A DNA stretch of 64,000 bases, taken from positions 207,990,151-208,054,150 of the forward strand of contig CP136065.1 of the NCBI GenBank assembly GCA_032622095.1. Direction: 5' to 3'. Under the pieces are notes generated by a model. It was not told the origin of the DNA. It searched no databases and was given only the letters and a program-made list of their open reading frames with translations. Origin of the DNA: Siphonodentalium dalli. Taxonomy: Eukaryota; Mollusca; Scaphopoda; Gadilida; Siphonodentaliidae. Shown piece by piece: positions 51,320 through 61,639 of this stretch (the stretch's first letter is position 1; each line of letters begins with the position of its first letter). The position numbers were made by a program, and so were the translations under genes.

Positions 51320-51420
51320 ATGAATCGAAATCGAATAACTCTGCATGAGCTTTGATGGGTGGGTTTGTCGACTAGAATCAAATATTGTTTACCCCCAAAG
51401 CCAAAGAAATTGTAATTTAG
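51320..51420 (+). mobile_element. Single arm of foldback family D
   Basis: 'gatgggtgggtttgtcgact' and 'acccccaaagccaaagaa' match the reverse complement of the left arm at 15.19-15.26 kb. The opposite arm is not found nearby. Confidence 0.5.
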
Positions 51421-51439
51421 GAGCGTTAATTCGGATTAT

Positions 51440-51680
51440 GTATCTTTAAATCATTGGATAAAGAAAGAGCAATTCACGAACTGTTTGAGAAACTAAAAAA
51501 CACGTCAATGAAACCAAATGAGATCTTTGTGCAATGGCTGAATTACATGGTCCGCGAGAGATCAGTATAGGGAGCGAGTAATTCTGATATTCATAGATTG
51601 CAATAGATAAAATCACTTGGCTTCATTGCCTACCAGTTCACGAATTGCTCATTCTTAATTGTTATAAGTCATATTTGATT
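51440..51680. mobile_element. Small foldback element
   Basis: AGAGCAATTCACGAACTG at 51467 pairs with CAGTTCACGAATTGCTC at 51634. Diverged inner arms ('gaaaccaaatgagat' against 'cacttggcttc') bring the total to about 240 bp. Confidence 0.65.
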
Positions 51681-52222
51681 AATTTATTATGTTTTTTTAT
51701 CTTTTCATTGTGTTTTTATTTCCATTTGATTTCCATAGTGTATGACTAGTAAAATAAATATTGTTAAATTTTAGTTTGTTAATATTGTCCCAAAAACACC
51801 CAAATCCATAAAGCTTATTACTATAATTACTAGCTGAAACATGCTCCCTGTTCATAATCGAGCTTATTTAAATTTTGTGTGTCTTTTTTTTCTTTTTTTT
51901 TTATTCAAAATTTGGGAAAAATACTAACGCCATTATAACCTCCGCCAGGGTAACCCGGGTAACCACACCAAATTTGGTTGAAATCGGACCAGCAGTCTGG
52001 GAGAAAAATCCGGACAGACAGATCCTACTCTTATATATTTATAAATATATATAATATATTCCTGATATATGTCCACAATACACCTACATATTAAAAGTAT
52101 ATTTATTTCGGCGAATAGTCAGGGGGGGGGTCAGGAAAAAAATACGGATATAAGGTAAAAATTTTGTGTTTTTCAGTTTTGGGGACCCACCACCCCGGGA
52201 GCGTAAGTTTTTTCCACCCAGG
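51681..52222. other. Gene-free stretch with dispersed-repeat pieces
   Basis: At 51945-52060 a repeat phrase ('ggtaacccgggtaacc', 'aatcggaccagcagtctggg', GACAGACAG, AT tail) resembles common invertebrate repeats. At 52120-52222 a G-run and 'gtaagttttttccaccca' begin the host repeat into which the next element inserted. Confidence 0.5.
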
Positions 52223-52230
52223 TCTGGGAC
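52223..52230. repeat. Left target-site duplication, TCTGGGAC
   Basis: The 8-bp TCTGGGAC directly precedes the element and recurs exactly at 52770-52777. The host repeat 'gtaagttttttccac' and 'caggtctgggac' flanks the element on both sides. Confidence 0.85.
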
Positions 52231-52769
52231 CAGGGTTCGCGCTGCCACTTGCCAAATTTGCCAATGGCAAAAATAATTCACATTTGGCAAAAAATATTTT
52301 CATTTGGCAAAAGTTTTGGCAAGACACTTTTTAATTCCTCAAGCAATTTGAAAAAATATTGGTCAATCAATACCATTTTTAATTTCAGGAAACTCTTACA
52401 ACATAATTATCTTACATTTTATAAGGTTTATGGGCAGTTAACACCTCTATTAAGATGCAGGTAATCTCGTAGCATTAGTACTGATGGTTGAAGGGATTAT
52501 TAATTCTCCTGTGATGTGCCCTTCTGATGTAGAAACCCTTCTGCCATTGTATTGTTCGGTGATTGGCTTATTGTTGTATGATAAACCACAATATAGATGC
52601 GAGTAGAATTAGTTATTATCTAACTGCCTTGCTATCGATATCAAGTCGTTCAAACCGCGAGTGTCGAACATAAGACTTAATGTAGCAGAAAATGAAACTA
52701 TCAGCGATAGCATTTGGCAATTGCTAAAATAATTTGGCAAAAGCAAATTTTGGTCCAGCGCAGACACTG
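52231..52769. mobile_element. Non-autonomous hAT-type transposon, 539 bp
   Basis: The ends are inverted: CAGGGTTCGCGCTG at the left, CAGCGCAGACACTG at the right (read inward CAGTGTCTGCGCTG). The terminus CAGNG and the perfect 8-bp duplication TCTGGGAC fit the hAT superfamily. Subterminal TTTGGCAA motifs recur at 52261, 52282, 52301, 52315, 52713 and 52734, possible transposase-binding repeats. No transposase is encoded. The frames at 52249-52464 and 52609-52821 are spurious. Confidence 0.85.
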
Positions 52770-52777
52770 TCTGGGAC
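52770..52777. repeat. Right target-site duplication, TCTGGGAC
   Basis: Exact copy of 52223-52230 directly after the terminal GACACTG. Confidence 0.85.
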
Positions 52778-53549
52778 ACCCACCCGGGACCGTAAGTTTT
52801 TTCCACACAGGTCTGGGACACCCACCCCCAAAATTTATGAAAATCTTGTAAATTCTACTAAATAATGTGTTGTTGGCAGGGTAAGGGTTTCTCATTGTGT
52901 CTGCGCCGGAACTGAGAGAACGCTGATCAAGTACACCCACACACAATAAACAAACAAAGCACATGACTGAAAAATATGCCAACAAAACCAGTGACAAAAC
53001 CGTTAAAAACACAAATATTTATGGATATAAAGGTGAAATACCCACTTTAAAAGGATAGTTGTGTCCCTTATTAGCAATATGTTAAAATATGTGCATGTGT
53101 AAAGTAAAAACACCATCAATTTGATTAAATAAACACAGTTCCAGTCCTCTCCATGTGGGAAATCACCGGTGAGCAATGAGGAGCTACCCTTAAAATCATT
53201 CTAGGCGAGTGGCGAATAGCTCTCCTACAAAATGTCGAGGCGAGTAGTATCCCAGCAGGAGATGCCGAAGGGGGTGAGTACGGGAGGGGGTCAGGGGGGA
53301 TTTTTGAAAATTAGATGCTCTGAGATTGAATCTGGAGCCTTTTAATGCTCCAATCACTGTTCAAATAACAATTTTGTGTCAATAAGTGGCAATAATGCAA
53401 TGCCACATTGCTAGAAGTACACACGCAAGTAAGTTGGTATATTTGAAATAAATTTATCTGATATATTACGCACATTTGAAGCATGTGTATTCTGAGTTAT
53501 CGACGGTATTTTATTGAACCACGTGGTCTCTAGAGCTTGAGCTGCATGT
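52778..53549. other. Gene-free stretch
   Basis: No gene is seen. The minus frame at 52701-53012 runs from the hAT-type element into flanking sequence and has no recognised domain. Confidence 0.5.
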
Positions 53550-56500
53550 AGACCCCCCTCCCCCCCCCCCCCCCCTATGCGGATTTTTGGTGGTTATGAT
53601 ATCTTTGTAGAACTATATCAGTCCTTCAATTTGCCGGTTGTTTGCCATCTGGCGATGGGGGCTTTATAGAGTTATCGGTCTTTGAATCCAAGATGGCCGC
53701 CAACGTTGAATATCTAACCAGGTAAATTTCAATTCGCAATTAATCAGGAAGTTTATGAGGTATTACGTCGTGCGATATGCCATTCTACTGATAATTGATT
53801 ACTCCTTATTTATTTGTAGGAATAAATTTCATATATTTAAAATGGCCGCCAAAATGGCCACCGGAAGTGGAAAATGTGACACTTTTTCACTAATATCTTC
53901 TATATCAGTTTCTGCTGTTTAGAACTGATTGAGAATTGTGACTTTATTTTGTATTGTTTATATTAACTGATTATTGGGGCAATGAAATAAGAAATTCATT
54001 GGGTCCTAGGCCCTTCCGATCCCTCAAAAATTTGACTTTACAGGAAGCGGTATAAAATTTTCACAAAAAAATCACAATTGGGATTCTAGTCACATTTCAA
54101 CAAGGAATGAACAGAACTGTGTTATGTAAGTGAGACATACCATAACCCGTGAACACTGAATATTCCAAGTCATTGGAACCAAAATTGTTACTTTGGATCA
54201 AAATGGGCGCCAAAATGGCCGCCAAAATATGGAAAATTGTAAATATTGTAAATATATTGCCCCAGCGTTCATTGCAATCGCTTACAATCTGTGGTTGATG
54301 AAGTAAATTGGCTATTCTGCCTTATATCCATTGAAAATTAACATGTCTGATTCACCTTGGTTAAGTTTTAGTATTCTAACCACTGACATTACCAGAAATA
54401 TTGGATTTTACTCTCACACACTTGACATAAATACCGGCAAAAATTAACTTTTCATGTTTTGATCATTTTTATTAAAAGTAAACTGTAACTAACTTTGATA
54501 TGAACGGTGTTTATCGTTTTGGTCTAATGTAAATGTGTCACACTAAGGTCATTATAGAGCAAATTACTCAAGATGACTTCCAAAATGGCAACCAACTTGG
54601 GTAAAAAGTTCATTGTTCACATATATCCGGAACATTATTGTCTGCTGTTCCGAAAAGTTAGCAAATTGTAACTTACTTGGTTATTATGCATGTTAGGTAA
54701 TCAACTGACAACTAAATATTATTGGCTGTCCCGGTTCCTTATGGGGCATGACAAATTCATTTTAAAGTTGCTTATGGAATTTTGCCGAAAACCTCTTTTG
54801 GGATTCTGGCCACTTTGAATCTTTGAAACGGAACTAAGATGAACCATAATCTGTGGTGACTATTCTGGCTAATTTGACTCATTAGGATAAAATTGATCAC
54901 CTCGATACAAGAGGGAGGTCAATATGGTAGCCCGTGAGTTACTGCATGGTCATACGTGAGGTGAATAGGTATACATGGAGTTATTTTATGATCATGAATG
55001 ATGTGAACAGATATACAAGGAATGTCTATATGATCGTGAGTGGGAAGTCCATTGTGAGATGTATATGTATACAAGTAGTGGCCGTATGGTAATGTGTGAG
55101 CTGAATATGTTTACATGGAGTGACTGTATGGTTGTATGGTTATGTGTGGATATACGGGTAACACGATGTGGCTGTACGTACAATGATATTGTGTGCGGAT
55201 ATAACGGGAGTAGCTACAATGTCATATGTGTTGTTTATGTATATATGGAGTGACTACGGTCATGGGTGGGATGTATAGCTATATATTTGGTGGCTGTATT
55301 TCCACATGTGGGTGACCATGTATACATCTGGTGTCTATGTGATGATGGGTGGGGTATATGGATAAATAGGGAGTGGTTGGATGAATATGTGTAATGTGTA
55401 TAGGTGTAAATGGACTGACAGCACGGTCATGAATATACATGCTTGAGTATATCTGGGTGGTCGTTGGCGAGCGTGTAGGTATATAGGGGGTGCCGTGGTG
55501 GTAATGGGTGCCGGGATGTATATTTATATATGTCGTGGATGTATATTGTCATCGGTGGATGTATAGGTATACAGGGAGTAACTGTGTGATCATGGATGGC
55601 GAGTGACTGAATTGCCATGTGTGGGGTGTATATAAAAGTCTGGAATGTATAATTGATCATGTGTGAGAAGTATTGGTACACCTGGAAGGACTTTATTGTC
55701 ATTGGTGATGTGTATATGTACACCTGGAGTGACTCTATGGGCATGTTTGTGTTGCATATGTATATATCGAATGGCTATATAACCATGGGTATGGTGAATA
55801 GGTATACAGGGAGTGACTGTGTGGCAATTAATGAAATGAATAGGTGTACAAGGAGTGACCGTGTGATCACCAATGTGCTGAATATGTATACACGGAGTGA
55901 AATGGGTCAGGTGTAGGAGTATACCTGGTGTGCATGTATGGTGACTCATTGTCATATGTCATGTGTACGGGTATACGCCAAGTGGTTGTATAGTCATTGG
56001 GCGAGGGGTATATATGTATAGCACGTGTGACTATATGACCATTGCTGATGTGCATATGTATACCTGGAGTCACTCTATGGTTATGCGTGGGGTGTATATG
56101 CTTATCTTGAGTGGCTATTTCGCAATTGGCATGGCGAGTAGATATGCAGGGATTGACCGTATGACCAATGGTGATGTGAATATGTGTACCTGTAGTGACT
56201 GTATGATCATGAATGTGGTGAATACAGGGAGTGGCTATATGGTCATGGGTCAGGTGTAACAGTTTACATGGTGTACATGTATGTTGACCCATGACTGTGC
56301 GGGGTGTATGGGTATACGCAAGTGGGGTTATATGGCCATTGGTGAGGTGCATATGTATACATGGAGCGATGCAATGGTCATGGGTGGGGTGTATATGTAT
56401 ACCTTGAGTGGCTATTTGGCCATGGGTGTAGAACATAGGTACACATGGATTGACTGTATGGCCAATGGTGAGGTCAATATGTATACAATGATTGACTGTG

Positions 56501-58612
56501 TGACCATGAATGTGGTGAATATGTATACATATAGTGACGATACGGTCATTGGTCAGTTGTAGGAGGTATACCTGGCGTGCATGCATTAAATTGTTATTGA
56601 CAGATGTATGGTCATGTGTGGTGTGCAGGGATATACACAAGTATGGCTGTGTGGTTATGGGTGAGGTGTATGTTTATAAAGCGAGCGACTATATTGTCAT
56701 ATGTGTGTTGTTTATTTTTATTTGGAGTGACTGTACGGCCCTGGTGGGTTGTACATGTGTACCTTGGGTGGCTATCGCTTTCCACAATAACTCAATGATA
56801 TGTTACTTGATATAGAGATCACACCATAGAGTCCTCCTTGGTGGCGTGTATGCACGATGGAGGAAATGTTAAACGATTTTCCTGACAATAGTTGATAAGT
56901 GTTTATGCTAATGGGCAAGAAGAGTAGCCACATATTATGGTCGGATGGTCCCTCTCAGTTCCGTTTCAAAGTTCTGCCCATTTATTTTCAAAAGCTTGGC
57001 CAGAATCCCAAAAGACGTTTTCGGCACAATTGTACACTGCACATTTTAAAATTAAATGATCGTGCCTCATAATGTACAGTGCCAACCAGAATATAAAATG
57101 TAGTTGTCAGTCGATTAACTAACGTGTATAATAACAAAGTTAGTCACACTTTGCTACCTTTTCGGAACAGCAGATAATTATGTTCCGGATATATGTGAAA
57201 ATCAACTTTTTACCCAATTTAGTTGCCATTTTGTTTGGAAGCCACCTTGAGTAATTTGGTCATTAAACACCTTATTGTGACACATTTAAGATAGATAAAA
57301 ACAATAAACACCTCTCATGCCAAAGATAGTTACAGTTTACTTGCAAAAAATGGTTCAAACATGAGAAGAGATTTTTTGCCGATATTTATGTCACGTTTGT
57401 GAGAGTGAAATCCAATATTTCTGGTAATGTCTTTGTTACAATAGTTAGTAACAATGTTAGTATTCAATGTATAGAAGGCAGAATAGCCAATTTCATTCAT
57501 CAACCACAAATTGTAAGCGATTCCAGGACACACTGGGGCAATATCTACCATTTTCCATATTTTGGCGGCCATTTTGGTGGCCATTTTGATCCAAAGTAAC
57601 AACTTTTGTTCCTATGAATTGGAGTATCCATGTATAATGGTATTCCTCACTTACATTCCACAGTTGTGCTCATTCTTTGTTGAAATTTGAACAGAAACCC
57701 AATTGTGATTTTTTGGTGAAATTTTATACCGCATTCTGTAAAATCCAACTTTTGAGGGAACGGAGGGGGCTAGGACCCCAATATTTGCTTTTTTCATTAC
57801 CCCAATGATTAGTTAATTTAAAACTATAAAAAATAAGGTCACAATCCTCAATCAGTTCCAAACAGCAGAAACTGATCAAGAAGATATGAGTGAAAAATAG
57901 TCATATTTTCTACTTCCGGTGGCCATTTTGGCGGCCATTTTGAATATATGAAATTTATTTATACTTCTCAATAAGGACTACTCAACTATCAATAGAATAA
58001 CATATCGCACGACTTAATATCTCATAAACTGCCCGAGTGATTGCGAATTAAAATTTATCAAGTCGGATATTCAATTTTGGCGGCCATCTTGGATTCAATG
58101 GCCTCGAAACATGTGAACATTGACTACCTATATGCATCCATGTGCTCGTGGAATGTTATATAAAACTGGCCTGGTCTATGTTCTCGTGGAAAATCATGAA
58201 AACATCGGTATTGTTCATAGTTTAATCACGTTATGCATGCGTAAGTTCACACACTGTACTTTTTCAGATATATCTTCAAAATAAACGAAAAATCATATCA
58301 TCGGTGTCACTTTAAGAAAAATATCGAGTCAGGTGCCCATGTGACGCTATCTACGCAGACACTTGTTATATTCAGTTCGAATGAAACTGAGTTTGAGAAG
58401 ATACATACAGTTTTAGTATTAATTTTGAGAGAAATATTTCCCCTACCCCCAATAAGGATTTTATCGCAAAAAATCACAGTAGTTTTATAAAAATCGCTAT
58501 AAAATGAAAAAGCCCCCACGCCCGAGTGGCAAACAAGCAGAAAAATGTGTGAAATACATCCCTCTATCGGAAAAACATAGTCGGCTAAAATCCGCACAGG
58601 GGGGAGGGTGGC
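53550..58612. mobile_element. ~5-kb foldback element with minisatellite core
   Basis: The left arm (about 53550-54945) and right arm (about 56795-58612) are inverted copies along their whole length. Shared phrases include TCCAAGATGGCCGCC, 'aaaatggccgccaaaatgg', 'tttctgctgttt', 'cacatatatccggaaca' and 'gccgaaaac'. At the outer edge both carry a C-run, TGCGGATTTT, GTTTGCCA and GGGGGCTTT. The right arm has about 380 extra bases (58.11-58.49 kb). The spacer is the 42-bp array. No transposase is encoded in arms or spacer. The frame at 57330-57602 lies inside the right arm and has no known domain. No target duplication was identified. Confidence 0.85.
54950..56790 (+). repeat. 42-bp minisatellite array, about 44 units
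   Basis: The period is exactly 42 bp (for example GTGAATAGGTATACATGG at 54961 and GTGAACAGATATACAAGG at 55003). The core is 'tatgtatacatggagtgact' then 'tatggtcatgggtg'. Each unit holds the 10-bp palindrome ATGTATACAT. The period is 14 codons, so open frames arise on both strands (up to 257 codons on minus). They are interrupted and have no flanking domain, so I treat them as by-products. Confidence 0.93.
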
Positions 58613-59335
58613 CATATGGTAGCTCAAGGTCTACTCTGTTTGTTGTGTAGAAATTGTATTGCCGATGTGAATCGGGAATAGGTTCGATTTTGAATTAATT
58701 CCTCGATCTATTTTAGTAAATATGTTTAAAGGTGCTCTGTCCGATTCGACAAAATAAAACAAAATACGTTAAACATAATTAACTTAAAAATACTTGATGA
58801 AACCACCACATGTATGTTTTCTATACCAGAACATTATTAGATCGGACCCATAAGCTCATTAATATGAGGCTCTGGTGGCCAGATATCGACCATTAAGGAT
58901 GGATTTTCTCTTCATATAACAATTTTGAAATAGTTTCGTTGGTATAAAATAATAAATATGAATTGAAGACCCCTGTCCGGAAACGCTTCTATCAATTCAT
59001 TTTGATTTTATTTCGAATATTTTATTATAAAAAGAGATGATTAAATGGGACACTTTATTGTTCTATTTTTGTAAACAGACCATTCAGGTGATACGATATA
59101 GCGATAGAGATCATTAGGGTGTTGCCATAGCTCCGCGCCGAACGTCAAATGTCTCAGATAAATTGTTTGTGTTGTTTTATTCCATAGTTATAAGCGATAA
59201 TGAGTCTAATTTACGTTTATTTGTAACATAATTACACAATAAAGTTTCTGGTCTCTGCTAACAGTAACCACTATTGCCCGTTGGCTAAACAACCACACGT
59301 TTTTAGACCAGAAAATATTCGAAATATAATCAATG

Positions 59336-59339
59336 TTAA
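59336..59339. repeat. TTAA flank of inner element
   Basis: TTAA directly before AGGGGTAC. A matching TTAA is at 59922-59925. Confidence 0.7.
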
Positions 59340-59921
59340 AGGGGTACTGTACGCCATTTTCATTAAATTTCGGTGACAACAACGATCTAATATCGATAAT
59401 ATATAGAAACATAAGTAATTTGAGTCGAAGATGTATTCTGTAAACGCTCAGGTTAATAGGGTATCTTAAAATTTAATAATTTAAAAGTTAATAATTTGAT
59501 ATAAATTGAATTTATGACTGGAGCCATAAAATGGCGTCAATTAAATTACGAATTGCCGTAATCAAAAATAGTAATTGAGGGATACTGGATTTCTAATCCG
59601 ATCGCACACACGATTGCTTAAAATATTATGATGATACGGGGAGAACACTCAAGCCACTCACTTACTAGCGACGATACAATAACTTAAATGATTATATGGG
59701 ACTAGTATGCATATAATATAACTTTTATTTGATTCATTTGGTTGAAAACTTTACAAAAATTACTCGACAACGACAATTTGTATTTTTGCATTCCGGTAAA
59801 TTTGTCATCCGTAACATGACTTCGTACTCAACAGACTTTCAAATAATGGAAAAATTGTTACCTTATTCTCCGACTCGGAGACTATAGAAACCAACAACAA
59901 CATGTGGCGTACAGTACCCCT
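59340..59921. mobile_element. Inner TTAA-flanked MITE, 582 bp, perfect 17-bp inverted ends
   Basis: Left end AGGGGTACTGTACGCCA, right end TGGCGTACAGTACCCCT: a perfect 17-bp inverted repeat with TTAA on both sides. It has no open frame of note. The TTAAAGGGG terminus fits the T2/Kolobok pattern (TTAAAGGRR) better than piggyBac, whose ends usually start CCC. It sits inside the larger TTAA element, so it inserted later. Confidence 0.8.
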
Positions 59922-60149
59922 TTAAGCGATAGAAAAATTTCCGAACAGGAGTCTTCGATTAATATCCAATAGTTTATACCCCGCTAACTATATAGCGCAT
60001 GTATACAAGGAGATAGACCATCTTTAACTACGTTTAGAATGTTTGTTAGCCTCAAATGATCAATTTATCTAATGATCGCCTCTTATCAAAAGAGCACCCA
60101 AGCTTCCGTCGCCCAAAAGCGCTATATAATAAAAAGCGTTCTCAGTTAT

Positions 60150-60900
60150 GATTTGTATACCCCCCCCCCCCCGCAACGAGTTGTGGGGGGTATACTGGTA
60201 TCAGCTTGTCCGTCCGTCCATCTGTCCGTCCGTCCGTCCGTCCGTCCGTGGACACAAATTTGTCCGGAGTTTTTATCAGTTGATTTTTGATCAATTTCCG
60301 TGAAACTTGGCACAGACATCAACCACCATGGGAACCTATGCACCTGCGATTATGATGTCTGTCGGACTTTTTTTGGAGGAGTTATTCCCCCTTTTTCGAC
60401 TTAGAAAATTTTCACAACATGTATAATTTTGTCCGAGCTTTTATTCGTACATTTTTAGGTCATTTTTTTAAAAACTTGGCACAGATATTTAGAACCATGG
60501 GAACCTGTGCACCTGCGATTATGACGTCTGTCCGACATTTTTTGGTGGAATTATCTCCCTTTTTCGTCTTAGAATTGTTTTTGCAATATGCATAATTTTG
60601 TCCGAGCTTTTATTTCTACATTTTTAGGTCAATGTTTTTTAATCTTGGCACTGATATTTAGTATCATGGGAACCTGAGCACCTGCGATTATGATGTCTGT
60701 CTGACTTTTTTTGTGGAGTTATGATTAGGGTTAGGGGTTAGGGTTAGGGGGTTTAGGGTTAGGGATACCTGTTGGCATATTTTCAGTGTCCAATATATGG
60801 TAATGGCTACTTCACTCAAATAACATTTTGAATACGGGGGTATTACTTAGTCCCATCTGGGACAAGCCCATCTCTAGTTTATGACCGTTTTCGACGTATT
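60150..60900 (+). mobile_element. Dispersed repeat with TCCG tract and ~175-bp units
   Basis: A 13-C run (about 60161-60173), then TCCG/TCTG tetranucleotides (60207-60250), then three diverged units of about 170-180 bp. Each unit contains 'cttggcac', 'accatgggaacc', 'gcacctgcgattatga' and 'gtctgtc'. It ends at TTAGGG-like repeats (60724-60765) and 'gtcccatctgggacaagccc'. The style is common in molluscan repeats. No enzyme is encoded. Confidence 0.7.
60724..60765 (+). repeat. Short TTAGGG-like tract
   Basis: About six TTAGGG units with extra G or T bases. It is an interstitial tract inside a dispersed repeat, not a chromosome end. Confidence 0.85.
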
Positions 60901-61275
60901 CCTTATGAATTAATCTGTAGATTTTCGTGATGTCCGTGTGATGCCAATATTGATATAATGTTAATATTCTTCATTTTCTTTTGTCTGGTAAGCGGAAATT
61001 CTTAATTATTTGCGGCAAATCGGAAGTGGATCTTTAATTTATTAATTCGGACAGTGCATCTTTAACTTATTAAAATGTTACCTGTTTCTTAGACAATGCG
61101 TCCCGATCTACATCCTTGACGTCCATTGAATATGTGTGGTCACTAAACATCAAAAATGAATCATCTATTCGACGTGTTTTTGTTCCGCTATCAAACAACC
61201 CCCGAACACGGACGCACACACATACACACGGACGCACGCACGATAACCCATATATGTGTGGTGTATATATTATAT

Positions 61276-61517
<242 letters not shown>

Positions 61518-61639
61518 CGCGCCCATATGATTGTGATGTTCATCTATTGCTCTTCATTGTTCACAGTACTTGTAAATAATGCTGTAATAATTTATACATA
61601 TTCTCTCCCAAGAAGGATGTAATAATAAAGAATAATTAC

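Larger units (their letters stand above)
58730..61061. mobile_element. TTAA-flanked element (T2/Kolobok-like ends), interrupted by insertions
   Basis: The left end is TTAA-AGGTGCTCTGTCCGA and the right end, read inward, is TTAA-AGATGCACTGTCCGA. Inverted subterminal arms ('gaagacccctgtccgg' near 58963 against 'ccgaacaggagtcttc' near 59940) support one palindromic element. It contains the inner TTAA element at 59340-59921 and a later repeat-rich segment (60.15-60.9 kb). TTAA plus AGGRR-like ends recall T2-type elements. No transposase is seen. Confidence 0.6.

Noticed and set aside
55867-56640. 257-codon His/Thr/Pro-rich minus frame
   Set aside because: By-product of the 42-bp (14-codon) minisatellite. 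Neighbouring units break the frame.
57330-57602. 90-codon minus frame in the right arm of the 5-kb foldback element
   Set aside because: The matching left arm does not keep the frame open and no domain is recognised.
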